Assembly: GCA_037951105.1 (NCBI GenBank)
Contig: JBAMJV010008237.1
Coordinates: 1 to 64,000, forward strand
Direction of reading: 5' to 3'
From: Echinarachnius parma
Taxonomy: Eukaryota > Echinodermata > Echinoidea > Clypeasteroida > Echinarachniidae
Length of the DNA: 64,000 bases
Part shown: positions 10,505 through 22,975 of the stretch, one piece after another
How positions within the stretch are numbered: position 1 is the first letter of the stretch
Layout: each line of letters starts with the position of its first letter
Program-made: the position numbers and the translations under genes
The notes under the pieces: model-generated
Told to the model about the DNA's origin: nothing
Database searches by the model: none
The model's input: only the letters and a program-made list of their open reading frames with translations

Positions 10505-10938
10505 CGAATATTCGATATCCGACCGTTTTTACACGACTCATATTCGAAATGCAAAATATCCGGTTTGACTCAGCTCTAGTCACCACCATGCTGTCATATC
10601 TTGGCTGGGACACGCTACAACACCGCCGCTTGCTCAATCAATGCGAGATGCTCTTCAAAGTACACCACAAACTTGTTCAGATCTCCTTGCCTCCTGACAT
10701 CCGACTCATCACAGGCATCACCAGACCACAATGAGCACAACATCAAAGCCACAACTTCAGATTCACCCAACCATTTTGCCGAGTTAACTGCTACATGTAC
10801 AGCATGTTTCCCAGAGCAGTTCGTGTCTGGAACACTCTCCCAAGCAACGCTGTCACTGCAAATACAATCCTTGGCTTTAGGGGAGCGGCATTACCCGCCA
10901 TACAGATTATGGCGCCGCCCCTGCCCCTGAAGATGTTG
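9814..10938 (+). pseudogene. CR1/Jockey-group LINE reverse transcriptase, C-terminal remnant, split by a hAT MITE
   Basis: The first part encodes LVRPQLEYASSAWNPHT and RQAARFVLHDY. After the inserted element the same frame resumes with LGWDTLQHRRL and, further on, FPRAVRVWNTLP. This is the typical end of a non-LTR retrotransposon ORF2 protein downstream of the reverse transcriptase palm. The frame is interrupted by the 610-bp insertion (9969-10578 plus duplicated target) and by a TGA at 10732-10734. The N-terminal endonuclease and the catalytic FADD region are absent, so it is a dead 5'-truncated copy. The final stop is TAA at about 10936-10938. Clade assignment within CR1/L2/Jockey is uncertain. 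Confidence 0.85.
9969..10578. mobile_element. hAT-type MITE inserted in the LINE remnant (610 bp, 8-bp TSD)
   Basis: Perfect 15-bp inverted ends TAGAGCTGAGTCAAA are flanked by a perfect 8-bp direct repeat GTCACCAC (9961-9968, 10579-10586), the size expected for the hAT superfamily. The interior contains palindromic ATCCGACC/GGTCGGAT, an A56 run (10057-10112) and a T31 run (10474-10504). There is no transposase. Confidence 0.92.
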
Positions 10939-13455
10939 TAACGAGGGACACACCTGCACCACCTGCACACTGCACCCTGCACATTGTATATAGTGCACGG
11001 AGAACAACCACCATCACTTCACCAACAGCACGCAACACAGCACAGCCCTCTCCAGGACAGCGCTCACGCTTTTGGGAGAGTAATTCTTCAAGGCTCAAGG
11101 CTACATGAATTTTCTATTCCATTTACAATAATCATAGAATTTGATGTATGGAAGCGACTGATTAGTTCTTTCAATGCTTTCTTACTCGCAAAGGGATGCC
11201 CCTTTTAGACTTCTTCCTTTTTGCAATATCTTTAAAAACATTTACTTTTTCTCAAAATGTGTTCGGTTTCTCATTCTCTAAAACTCCAGAAGGCTAGTCA
11301 ATTTCAGTAGAACTTATTTTTAAAATTTACATAAAAAATTTAAAGCAAAGCAGTTAAATACTTGTGTGCATATTTTATATTCCTGTATAAACATATATGC
11401 ATAAAATCACATCTTTCATTGATTTGTGGATTTCAAATTCATATAATGTTGGTTATTTCAGTCTAATAACTGACTTACTATGCTGTCTTGTACGCTTAGT
11501 ATGATGCACTTTTCAGACCGCCACTGATCAATGTTACGCTCATGTATGTTTGATGACATCTCATTAAATGCTCAATGCGAGTTCATGCTTCATTTAATGT
11601 CACTAATAGTCAATAATATGAGCAGCTCAATATGTTCTCATGAATAAAAAAAACAAACCTAATTGCAGCAGAATAAAAATGATCATAAAGGTCATGATGT
11701 TGATAAGGCCAAAACATAGATGTTCAATTAATGGAGTCAAATAAAAAAAATTGCAATCATTTTATTTGCAAGCATCTGAGCTAGAACTGTACAATTCATT
11801 ATGATGCACTTATTAGAAGGCCATAGCTACATACTAATAAGATCAATCTGAAGTCATAATCCGCCAACCTATTTGATGGCATACTCGTCAGGAGGAAGTT
11901 TTGTATTTGGCCTGTGTGGGAAATGCAGGGCTTCACAATTTGCAATTCTTTTGAAACAATAGAAATATTAAATACTGTATTTTATTCGAATTTGTGAATG
12001 CAATGTACATTTAATGTAGTCTTGTTTAAAACATGTCAGTTGTTTGCAGTTCAAGCATAGTTCATATTAGACGCTATATGAAATGAAACATGATTATTAT
12101 TATTATTTTTAGGTCATGGATATATATAATTTATTGACTTCACAAAAATGTTAATTATTTGAAAAAAATACATTACATACTAAAAATGCAATAAATAGTA
12201 CATGTTTGTCTACATTTATGATGAAATTGATTTTTAAAAACTGATTTAAACTGATGATCATGGTTATTCCAGGCTGTACACACAGCTTGTACAATAATTA
12301 TGAAGCACTACATGTATGTAGGGGCTGTTGATGGTCAATATGTTTACGTCCCAATAATGAGCTTATTCCTAATCTAATTGCATTCTACACTGGACAGTCA
12401 GTCAATAAATGGGAGGTGCACTGTGTTTAGTGTCCAGTGTGTGTGCATATGAGACTACATGTATGAGGAGCAGTGTGTGTTGAAATTGATATGGACTTAA
12501 CCTAAAGCAAAAATATTGTGGAATATGATAATGAAGTCAGACTCATATTTTACATGATGGCTAAAAGAAGTACAAAAAGAGAGATTTGTCATATTGTCAC
12601 TTGAAATATGCTTGACCTTTCCAGTGTTATATTGACTGAAATATTGCACTTTATTTAAAGACTGCATTCTTATTTGTAGTGTAATATGATATTGCCATAT
12701 TTTCCAGTGTAAGTTTGTTTTTTCTTAATTATCCCATGAAATACAACGCTGTTATCATAACAGTGAATTTCATACTGTCAAGTCCAGACCAGATTTTGAC
12801 ACAAACCACCAAACATTGGTGTCAGCCAGTTAAATTCATAAATGTTCTAGTAAAATGGTTTCCCGATCGGGCAACTAACATTTTTGTTCAACTAGCAAGA
12901 GAAAATAAAATTTCTTATTTGTACCTCATCTCATCTAGAAAAAAGAGAGAAATTTGCCAAGAAGAAGCACAATTCATTTGTCTTCTTGGGCAAGTAAATT
13001 TCCTGTTTTTAATTGCCCAAACAGCAAGTAGAAAATAAAGTTGGCGTGGAGGCTTGCAGTATTCTGTTGCCTGACCCAGCTTACCATGGGGAATTATTGT
13101 GAACAATTTTAGACGAGTTGTAAAGACTTGAGTAAAGTGAAATGTTGATTTTGCCACAAACCGCCATTCATACTTGAGAGTGCATAGATGATAGCTGATG
13201 TAAAGTGCACTCTCCCGTCTCTGCAGTGTATATAAAGATGAAAATGATATTCAGTTTTCACTCGGGTGATATCGGCCTGAGTAGTAGCCTGACCCAGTTT
13301 TCCGTCCATGCTGAACGCATTTGCAAGAAAATATGAATACAAGAGTGAGATGGCTGTGCACTAGTCTTTGATTCAGGATGGTGGACTTTTCTATGTGTAG
13401 CTTGTGTGTCTTTCCTATTGTGTAGATTGCATTTATAAATGAATACTTCTATTAT
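10939..13455. other. Intronic AT-rich DNA
   Basis: It begins with possible LINE 3' flank and the second half of the direct repeat (11138-11205). A fragment related to the GGGCAAGT/GATCGGGCAA family lies at about 12840-13030. The rest shows no coding pattern or clear repeat boundary. Confidence 0.4.
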
Positions 13456-14057
13456 TTAAAGGGATCTAGTAATATTGTCAAAATCCTCAAAACTGACTTG
13501 GATTTCTAGCGGTTCTCAAATACATGTATTTACCATTAGAAGCATGGAACAGCAGTAAGTTTCCAAAATTTCTCTTCAGTTATAAAGATATGTATGATTT
13601 AAATGTTCTGGATAATCATAACTGTGTTCAAAGTAAGTGTTGCGAGTTAGCAAATACCACTTATTGATGTGTGAAAGGGGTCTAGTAACTTTGTTGACCT
13701 GTGCAAAACTGGTGAAGGGTTGAAAAAATGTGTATATCTGTGATCTATGTTCAGTCCACCGATTGATGTGTGAAAACTAAAATGTGGTAAATTTTGTATG
13801 TCATACATCGACGGAGTAATGAGCAAAAATTAAAAGTGATATTTGCTAACTCATTGCACTAACTTTGTACACAGTTGAAAGTCTCCCAGGGAGACCTTTT
13901 AATCCGAACAACAACAAAAGAGACATTTGGAAAACCAAAACCTGTTCCATGCTTCTGTTGTTAAATAATTTATGTTGGTAAAAAATGTATGTGCGAGCCA
14001 TTAGATTTATGAGTAAGTTTTATGAATGTTGACAATGTTAATACTAGATCCCTTTAA
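13456..14057. mobile_element. Compound AGGGATCTAG-family MITE (copies 2a and 2b)
   Basis: TTAA and the family end occur at 13456 and again, inverted, at 14051-14057. The left part (13456 to about 13671) reads the family in reverse orientation (TCAAAATCCTCAAAACT, CTAGCGGTTCTC). A second start, GGGGTCTAGTAACTTTGTTG at about 13678, begins an almost full forward copy. One copy has inserted into, or fused with, another. Confidence 0.75.
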
Positions 14058-14179
14058 TGTGTGTCTTCAAGAATTGAGTATGTGTGCATTTAAATTCATA
14101 ATTCGATAGCCTACAGTGGTTTCGTTCTCCCATCTTTCAAGCCTCCATTTGGCCACGGGGTCGGGCGCCACTGCATCCT

Positions 14180-16350
14180 TGTCGCACACTCGTAACTCTC
14201 TTCATTAAATGCCTGCCCACATTATAAACGCTTTTGAGTTCATAAACTGCCCTCGGCTCTCTGACTAGCATACGATAAAAACAGATTCTGTCTTTCCCCA
14301 AAAGAGCTGCTTATTTTCTTATCCTGTGAACTTGTTTGCTACCTGAATCATTAGCAATGCAGGAATTAATTTTTAATTTTAGGGGGCTACTTTTCCAATC
14401 TAATGGATATCCAGATTTGTTTCACATAATACCCTATGGTAATTTTAGGGGCTACCTACTGATTTCAGGGGGCTATTTTGAAAATTAGGGGGCAAAATCG
14501 CCCTCAGCCCTCAGAGTTCATAATTTCCTTGTTTTAAGTGTATCCTTACCTTCTGTGAAATATACAATCAATAGATGCCTGACCAAGTTAAAGTTTTCAA
14601 GGTTATGAAACATGAAAAGCCCTCGGCTTGCAATCAAAAGAGATTCTTGTCTTTTCCAAAAAGAGCCACTCTCCTTTATTTCTTAAGAACTTGTTTGCTA
14701 CCTGAAATAATTTTCTTAGCTTAAATACAATATTCTTACACTTCTTACAATCAATTGATCTACTCCTACCCGAGTGAATGTTTACAAGTTCATAAACTGC
14801 CTTCAGCTTTCTGACTAGCATACGATAAAAACAGACTCTTGTCTTTCCCCAAAAGAGCTGCTAAATCTTTTATCCTGTGAACTTGCTTGCTACCTGAATC
14901 AATTGAGTTCATAATTTCCTTGGTTTAAGTGTATCCTTACCTTCTGTGAAATATACAATCAATAGATGCCTGACCAAGTTAAGTTTTCAAGGTAAGGAAA
15001 GGCTTGGCTTGCAATCAAAAGAGATTATTGTCTTTCCCAAAAGAGCCACTCTCCTAACTTGTTTGTTACCGGAAATAATTTTCTTAGCTTAAATGTATTC
15101 TTACAATTCTTACAAGCAATTGATCTACGCCTACCCGATTGAACGTTTACAAATTCATAAATTGCCCTCAGCTTTCTGGCTAGCATCTGGCTAGCATGTG
15201 ATCAAAACAGATTCCCATCATTTCCTTGTTTGCTACCGGAAACAATTCAGTACATAATTTCCTTGGGGTATTCTTAGCTTCTGTGAAAGTATCAACAATC
15301 CATAGATGTCTGTTCAATAGAACGTTTTCAACTTCATAATTCTTCAAGTTTATGAATGACACTTTGTTAGCTTTCTATCTAGCATGAGATCAAACAGATT
15401 ATTTTCTTCCCCAAAAAGAGTTACTTTCCTTTCTTGTGCTCTTGTTCGCTACCTGAAACAATTTAATATTTTAATTCCTCGGCTTCAATTTATTCTTACA
15501 TTCAGTGAAAGTATTTCTATGATCGATAGATACCTGCCCTTGGCTGTCTAGCAAGCATTGGGGAAAAACAAATTCAGCTTCTTGAAACTGTCAGTCAATA
15601 AAGACTGGGCATATTATTCAAACTTAAAGGGATCTCGTAACTTTTTTGACATGTGTAAAAAGTGATGAAAGGTTCGTATAATATGTAGTTTTGTGATCTG
15701 ATGTGTCCTCTGAGTATTTTGTGAAAAATTCATGTTAAATGGTTGTTATGGATGAGTATTGAGCGAAAATACAAAGCGATATTTGCTAACTCATCGCACT
15801 GACTTTGTACACAGTTATGACTATTCAGTGGATAGTTAAAAATCTGAACACTTCAATCATAAATATCGTTCTAGCAAAAGGGAAATTTGAAAAAAAAAAA
15901 ATTTGTTTCATGCTTCTATTGGTAATGCAATTACAACAATGTATGAGAAAACCACTAGATTTCTAATGAAGTTTGGTGGATTTGGACAATGTTACTAGAT
16001 CCCTTTAAATGTATTTTCTTGGAGGCATTCACATGAACAGTTTATATGCCTGTCCACATATAAATGTTTTCAAGTTTGTAAGTCGGCCTCCTCTTTCCAG
16101 CTAGCATGGGTTCAAAACAAATCCAGGATGCTGAACGTTGGATTTCTCTTGAAATCTGTGAGTGTGTGCTATCAAAAACAATTGAGTGTATTATCAATCT
16201 TCATATACTGTATAATTTGAACTTCTTTGAAGGCCTTCACAAACAATAAAGATATCCGCCCACATGAAAGAATTCAAGTTCATAAATTGCCCTCTGCTTC
16301 CTTTCTTGCTCAAATAGTTTCAAAACAATTACTTGTCTTTATAAAAACAT
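14180..16350. repeat. Degenerate tandem array, roughly 180-bp unit, about 10 copies
   Basis: Recurring motifs are TTCATAAACTGCCCTCGGCT, CTAGCAT..GATAAAAACAGA, TTTCCCCAAAAGAGCTGC and CTTGTTTGCTACCTGAA. They recur near 14240, 14610, 14790, 14990, 15150, 15340, 15530, 16080 and 16280. The array is interrupted by a dispersed repeat (14380-14520, inverted relative to 8746-8870) and by the MITE at 15624-16008. Confidence 0.7.
15624..16008 (+). mobile_element. AGGGATCTAG-family MITE (copy 3, 385 bp)
   Basis: TTAAAGGGATCTCGTAAC is at the left and GTTACTAGATCCCTTTAA at the right, with TTAA at both ends. It sits inside the 180-bp array and splits it, so it is younger than the array. Confidence 0.88.
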
Positions 16351-16554
16351 GCCCAGTGCTGTCTTTTTCTTGAAACGTTTTGTTGTTCTAGATAACAAAA
16401 ACAATACCTAAGTAAATGATCCAACCATTATTCTAATCTTATACACAATTTGTGAATTTGCTCAGGTACCATACTGTATTTTGTATGTTCCTTGATGGCA
16501 TCAACAAGCTATTTCACAATTTAAAAAAGGTTTCACTGAGAAACAAAATGAATA

Positions 16555-17355
16555 CAGTCAAACCTGTGTATAGTGACCACTGAAGAGTGGCCACTGTAGA
16601 CAAGTGACCTCTAAAGACAGGTTCATTCCATTGATTTTCTCTGCAGGGGATCATGTTTAGTTGCCACTATAGGCAGGTTTGACAGTACATTGTACCTTTT
16701 CAGCAGCAACGGTACAATATGCTCCGAGTCCTCCCCCATATTACGCCCCACTGTTTATCGATTTCTTGTGACGGGTTAGCTCATTCTGTTCACCTGTGCC
16801 ACGACTTCTGCACAACATACTGTATACAAGCAGCAAACCCTTATAAATGCCTCACTAGTCAAAATCTAGTAAAGACCGCAGTGAAAAAACAAACATTGTC
16901 GCAATGAGATGCAGCTCCTGTATTGAATTTGAGGCGCAACTGATTATTTACTGATTTTTACAGAAGCTTACTCAAATGAGCTTTATAACTGTTTTATTAT
17001 CCTGATTTCCCATATATCTAGAATTTACCTTACGGTCAAAACTGTCTTGCAGCCACCTGTCCATAGCAGCCACCTGTCCATCAATCTGCCTTTTTAAAAA
17101 TGTTATAGTGACCACCAAAAGTGATTCTCTACAAAGAAATACAAGACAATGTTATTGAAACTCTCTGAAGAGGTCAACTGTCTACTGTGGCCACTAGTAT
17201 TATTTATATTGGGTGGTCGGTAAAATAGGTTTGACTCTATTAAGGCCACCAAATATGACCTGCAAATAAAAAAACAGTGTTAGGGAACCTGTCTATAAAG
17301 GTCAAATTGCACTTTTGTCTCCATTGAGTGGTCACTACAAACAGGTTTGACAGTA
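16555..17355. mobile_element. Inverted-repeat element of the AACCTGT..GTGACCAC type
   Basis: The left end is ACAGTCAAACCTGT followed by ATAGTGACCAC. The right end is GTGGTCACTACAAACAGG followed by TTTGACAGTAT, the inverted counterpart. Internal partial copies (near 16665, 17025 and 17205) suggest repeated self-insertion or internal duplication. Related fragments lie near 19590-19800, 44150 and 49570. No coding capacity. Confidence 0.6.
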
Positions 17356-17394
17356 TTTTGCCTATTACCCATCCAATGACTTCATGTGTGCAGA

Positions 17395-18130
17395 GCTAAC
17401 TTGCAATTATTTCTAGCGAGACTCAAAAGAAAATAGAAATGGCATTTATAATGATATTCACTTCAAGCAATGACCTCGCTGAAAATGCCAGAAAAAGAGA
17501 GCACGCCCTAGTGTAGTTTGGTGCACAGGTAGATGGAAATTATGTGACGTAAGCACAGGTGGGCTCTTATTTTGATTCAGATCTATACAAATTCACATCC
17601 AATCTGGGCCCATGCATGTTGTCGGATACAAATTGCACTATCATGATATTGTTTTTGTAATCTAGACTCGTACCTTTAATTCTATGTTGATTACCATTTT
17701 TGTATCTCCTTCACCTGTGTACTAATAATGTCTTGTTTGCAGCTAGCTCACATTTTTCCCAGCAAAAGTCAAAGTAATGGCATTTATAATGAGATTAACC
17801 TAAAGCGATGACCTCGTTCGGCCATGCTGGAAATGCCACCAAAGATAGCACACCGTGTAGTGAATTTGATACCCAGATATTTGCTCAGATGGTTTATTAA
17901 ACAGATTTGGGTGAAAGAGTTTTACCTGCATAGCTTGAGCACAGGTAGAAAGGTACATTAATCATAGTGACATTTGCACAGGTGCTCTATGTGCAGGTAC
18001 AGAGCTCAATGTTTAACCAAATGATTTGTATGATTACCACGCTTTCCCAGCAATATTGCAGAGCGTAGTGCTCATTGACGAGGACAAGAGAGCACTGACG
18101 CTTAAATGCACAGGTGACTCCACATACAAA
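17395..18130. repeat. Two diverged copies of an approximately 340-bp direct repeat
   Basis: ATGGCATTTATAATGA, followed by AATGACCTCG or GATGACCTCG and AAATGCCA, begins near 17440 and 17778, and both copies continue into GAGAGCAC/GATAGCAC and a CACAGGT-rich part. Too diverged to be recent. Confidence 0.6.
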
Positions 18131-18169
18131 CCTGAAATTATGCTGCAAGCGTGATGTGTCTCTCTATTG

Positions 18170-18308
<139 letters not shown>

Positions 18309-18760
18309 GTTTGACATCAAATTTTGAGATTGTTGCTGTGGTATTTGGTGCTTGTTCCCCCCAAGATGCTAACCTTTTACAAAGTGGGCAGATATCAGTT
18401 ACCCTACACTAAATCCAGCTTTCCTTTACCTTTTCTTACAAACAAATGCATGATAATACCAATGTGCTGGTGTATTTGTATTGCACTGTATATAAATCAA
18501 TTATGAGAAGATTATCATAGATCTTCAAAAGAAAATCTCCAAGCACATTCATGCACTAGTTAGCAAATTTGCGTCTTCTATGGCCATGAAATCTCCCTGG
18601 AATCGGCGCAAGCTAGTATATTGTTAACATTGCTACTGTATGGATGTATTTTGATCAGGCTCTTGTGAAAGTGAATAATTCATACAGGTCAGATGCCCTA
18701 GTGGCAGGTGTCGCATAGTTGCCTCTGGAGTGGTGACTGTTTTTACCCTCCTTTCCAACA

Positions 18761-19020
18761 TATGTGACTGGCTAAAGCAAAACCCTGCACTTGTCGGTAA
18801 TTCATGTTTTGAAGAAATGAGCATTTTAAGTTCACATAATGTGTGTGAAAGACTTATGATTGTAAAATAGAAACAATCATCATATATTTGCCAATTATTG
18901 ACCAATTTGTTAGAACAAAACATCAAATGAAAGCTTGAGATGAGGCCTTTCTAATGGTGTGAAAATATACATTTAGATTTTTACCGACAAGTGCAGGGTT
19001 TTGCTATAGCCGGTCACATA
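18761..19020. mobile_element. TIR element, TGTGACCGGCTATAGC family, copy 1
   Basis: The inverted ends are about 39 bp, reading TATGTGACTGGCTAAAGC at left and GCTATAGCCGGTCACATA at right, with CTGCACTTGTCGGTAA further in. TA at both edges could be a 2-bp target duplication as in Tc1/mariner MITEs. The interior carries a string from AAATGAGC to CACATAATGTGTGTGAA that is shared, inverted, with the copy at 25561-25772. Confidence 0.88.
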
Positions 19021-20900
19021 TTATACACATTATCTGACCCCGAGTCTTGATAAAATGCTGTACAGGTTCTGTGACTTAAATTGATACCAATGTAGCATTT
19101 AGTTTTAATGATAGTAATAGGTTTGAGTTATATAACACCTAATATGAAACAATATCTCCGAGCGCTTAACACTATTATTACCCTGGTCATAGGATACAAT
19201 ACAAACTAGCACACATAATGTGCACCATATCGACTCCCTGGGGAGCATTCCTTCCAATACTGCACACTTTTGAATAAATATACCCCAAGTTTCTTGAAAT
19301 ATTCCGGAAAGCTTTTAGTATTTTGCTTCGCATTCAGTAGCATGTAGGATATTAAGTTGATTTGGGGCTAAAGTCCTGCATACCTTCTTGTAGGTTTGAG
19401 TCTTCTCTACGTTATGCCAATTTTCATATATTTATAACAATTATTTATTTTTCTTAAAATCTTCCCAACTGGGCAAGCGGAAACAAATTTGTATAGAGCC
19501 CAGGATACTACTAGTACTACTTTAATATCTACCCCAGATACCCTACCAATGTACCTATACTATTCAGTGATACTTGAACATTAAAGACCTAAAACAGGTT
19601 TGACTGTACTGAATATTTATACAGTAAAACCTGTCATCAAAGGAGACAGAATAAGAGTACCGCAGGTGCTCTTCATAAACAGGTTTTTATTTACATGTAA
19701 AATGCTTTCTCTGAAGTAAATAAAAGTGGTCTCTATAGATATGGTAGATCTGTTTTTATACAGGTGGTGATAAGAGCATGTTTGACTGTACTTCTAGTAA
19801 CACTGCTCATAGTACTTTAATATCTACTTCAGATTCCCTGCCCATGTAGGCATGTACTCACACTAGTCAGTGATACTTGACCCTTTGCCTGGGGTGTGTT
19901 ACATGTGCTTGCCTGGTCGGTGGTCATTCAGTGCCTGTTATATGCAATGCTTTACAATGTCAGGTGAGAGTGAGAAGGGCTTTTGTTGTATTTTTTCTAA
20001 ATTGGGTTATAAATGCATAGTTGTACTAGTTGGAGTCTTATCTATGTGATGCTCAATTTTCAGATGGTGATTATTTTCTAATTTGGAAAATATTTATCCA
20101 AAATGAAAGGAAGCTAAATATGATTTCTACATTGATTGGATCCCAAAGTTAAAACATGATCAGGGCTTGTCCTCAGCAGTGGCCCAGGTACAATGGCCAC
20201 CATAAATTGTATTTAGCCACTAGAAACTCTTATATTGGCCACCAACAAATCAAGGATCTACAACGCTAAAGTCTATGGGAGTCTACCTGATGTGTCAATT
20301 TGGCCTCCTGAAAGAAAAAGCTTAAGGAAGAGACGTCCTAATTTTATTTAAGAAACATGCAGTTTAGTGAGCAATAAGCAATTTTCCTAGTTCCAAAATT
20401 AGTTTTGTGGGGTTAGCTCTAGGTACCTACTAAGTCAACCTTATAAGCGCACTGCACCTGTTCATCCACTCAATTCACTTCCTTTCCCTACTTCCAGTCT
20501 CAACTGGTTAGCTTTCTCTCTCTTCGGACATCTCTCTTACAGTTTCTCATTTATTCTTCTCTCCTAATTTCTTTAAATCTGATCCTGTCTAATTCTTGAC
20601 ACTGATACCTTCTTGAAACTGCAATTAGTAAAAACAATACATGTTTAGCACATTTTCCCTTCAATTATCTCTCTTATTTTTCTCCTTTTCACTTGTCTCA
20701 TTGCATTGTGATTCATTTTTGCCAATTTTCTCACTCAATTCACCAAGTCTAGTTTTTTTAATTGTGCATGTTTATTTCAATTTGTGTGTAAAAACAATTA
20801 TCTCATCTTTTTTTTCTCCAAATGCATTTACATCTACCAATCTATAGTCAGGTTATCTATTTTCTCATACTGTTATCATCTCAAGTGCTTGTCATCGCCC
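19021..20900. other. Intronic DNA with repeat fragments
   Basis: Fragments of the CAGTCAAACCTGT family lie at about 19593-19790. A GTGGCCCAGG/GGCCACC fragment lies near 20165-20235. Two similar segments, GTACTTTAATATCTAC followed by GATACCCT or GATTCCCT, occur near 19520 and 19810. No gene was recognised. Confidence 0.4.
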
Positions 20901-20904
20901 TTGA

Positions 20905-21530
20905 TTGCCATTTGATTTTGTTCTCCTAAAGTGTGTTTATCTACCAATCTATTCTCTGTCCATATCTATTATTTCACACTATTTTCTCAAGTGCTCACAG
21001 CCCCTTCCATTTCATTTTCTCTCTGACTGCTTTCCACTTTATTGCACTTCTTTCTTTTTGTTTTATTTATTATTGTCCATCATCTCCCTCTTCCCTTTCT
21101 TCTTCGCTCTCTCTCTGCTTCTCTGCCCCTCTCTGTTCATTCTCCTTTCTCATTTCTTTATTTTTGTCCTTCTCTTTCTCTGCTTTTCTGCCCAGCTCTT
21201 TTTCATCCTTCTATCCCCTCTCTTTATTTTCTTCTCTTTCTCTGTCTCTCCCCCTCTCTGTGTCCCTTTCTCCTCATTCTCCTCATTCTCCTTCCCCTAT
21301 CTGTATTCTTCTTCTTCTTTACTCTACCACTTTCTGCCTCTCTTACCCTCTTGCTTTTTCTTCTTTCCCATATCTGTATTTTTCTCATTCACTCTTCCCC
21401 CCCCTCTCCCTCCTTTCACTCTCTTATATTATTATCTTCTTTCTAATTCTTCTATACTCTCTCTATATCTCCACTCGGTCTGCCCCACTATCTTCTTTCC
21501 CCTCTCCTCTCTCCCTCTTCCTTGTTAGCG
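20905..21530. repeat. Long pyrimidine-rich (CT) tract on the + strand
   Basis: About 600 bp of almost uninterrupted C and T (TCTTTCTC, CCCTCTCC blocks). It produces overlapping Ser/Phe/Pro-rich open frames up to about 216 codons in all three forward frames, which marks them as composition artefacts. Confidence 0.9.
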
Positions 21531-22039
21531 CTGATGATGCTTGCACAGTCCGCATACATGATACAATCACACCTGACTGTTGACTGCAGTAATGCTAATG
21601 CAGTAGTGTGGCCACTGGCTAGAATACACAGTGAAAGTAAATATTGACCAATCTACTTTCCCTCTAAAATAACTTCCTCAAGATGGCATGATAATGTGAC
21701 ATTTGTTAATTTGAAAACAAAAACGACCTTTGCGTAGGGTATGTGTGTTTTATTTTTCCTTTCGAACTCTAGTTGATAATTTGAAAGCATTTTCTTGTAA
21801 AGCTGAGTGGGATCTTCGATGAAAAGATGAAAATGGATTAGAATTCTGCAAATAAATTAACTTTTTTTATGTTTGAGCATTGTGTCCAAAAAGGAAAACA
21901 TGTGAGTTTATTTTTTAATTTTTGATATGGATATGGATCCTTTCATTTTTAAATGAGAATTGCTTATTAAGCTAAGGAATTATGCATACAAATCACATAA
22001 ACCTCTGTATAAAAATTGAAGAAAAAAATATTATCACCA

Positions 22040-22975
22040 AAGGCCTTGTTTATTCTTCACCAAGCCCAATTATTAGTGAAGGAGGTGGGGTAAATTGACA
22101 TTTAAGTTCTGCAACATCTTGTACTAAGTAGTACTTTAATTTTCTTTAACTATTGCTGTGTTAGTAATAAATAAAAATTGAATCCATCGCTCCTTATATA
22201 AATCGAAGAGAAAATATCACAAAAGGCTATTTTTCTCTTCACCCGAGACAAATTATTTAAGGAGTTTGGGGAAATTCAAATTTAATTTATGACTTGTTTT
22301 ACTTTATGGAGAGTCGGACATTGAACCACAACATCTTGACTTTTAAGTTCTGCAACATCTTGTACTAAGTAGTACTTTAATTTTCTTTAACTATTGCTGT
22401 GTTAGTGATAAATAAAAATTGAATCCATCGCTCCTTATATAAATCGAAGAGAAAATATCACAAAAGGCTATTTTTACTCTTCACCCGAGCCAAATTATTT
22501 AAGGAGTTTGGGGAAATTCAAATTTAATTTATGACTTGTTTTATTTTATGGAGAGTCGGACATTGAACCACAACATCTTGTTCAAACAGAGCCGAAATGC
22601 TCAAGAATATAATTGATGTGCGCATTTTGTATGAAAAGGTAAAATTAGACCAAATCTGTACAGTTATACAAAATATCACCCAAATTCTTATTTAATCTTC
22701 AGTCTTCACCCCTGCCCAATTAGTGAAGGAGCTGGGATAAATTGACTTTTAACCGCAACATCTTGTGCAAGCATTAGCAAGCTAACATGTTCAGGACTTT
22801 AAAGAGGAGAAAGAATTTCTTCAAATTGATTACAAACACGCAACTCTTCATAGATCTATAACACGTAGAGAAAATATCACCCAAGGCATTGATTACTCTT
22901 CACCCAAGCCCAATTATTCTTTAAAGGAGGTGGGGGTAAATTGACTTTTAACCGCAACATCTTGTGCAAATAGTG
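22040..22975. repeat. Tandem array with a near-identical 241-bp pair
   Basis: AAGTTCTGCAACATCTTG starts at 22104 and again at 22345. The two following 241-bp segments are almost identical, including CGCTCCTTATATAAATCG and GGAGAGTCGGACATTGAA. Older diverged units (GGAGGTGGGGTAAATTGAC..CAACATCTTG) follow near 22722 and 22920. Confidence 0.85.

Noticed and set aside
20905..21583. Frames of 134-216 codons resembling a Ser/Phe-rich membrane protein
   Set aside because: All three forward frames are open across a pyrimidine tract, so openness reflects composition rather than coding.
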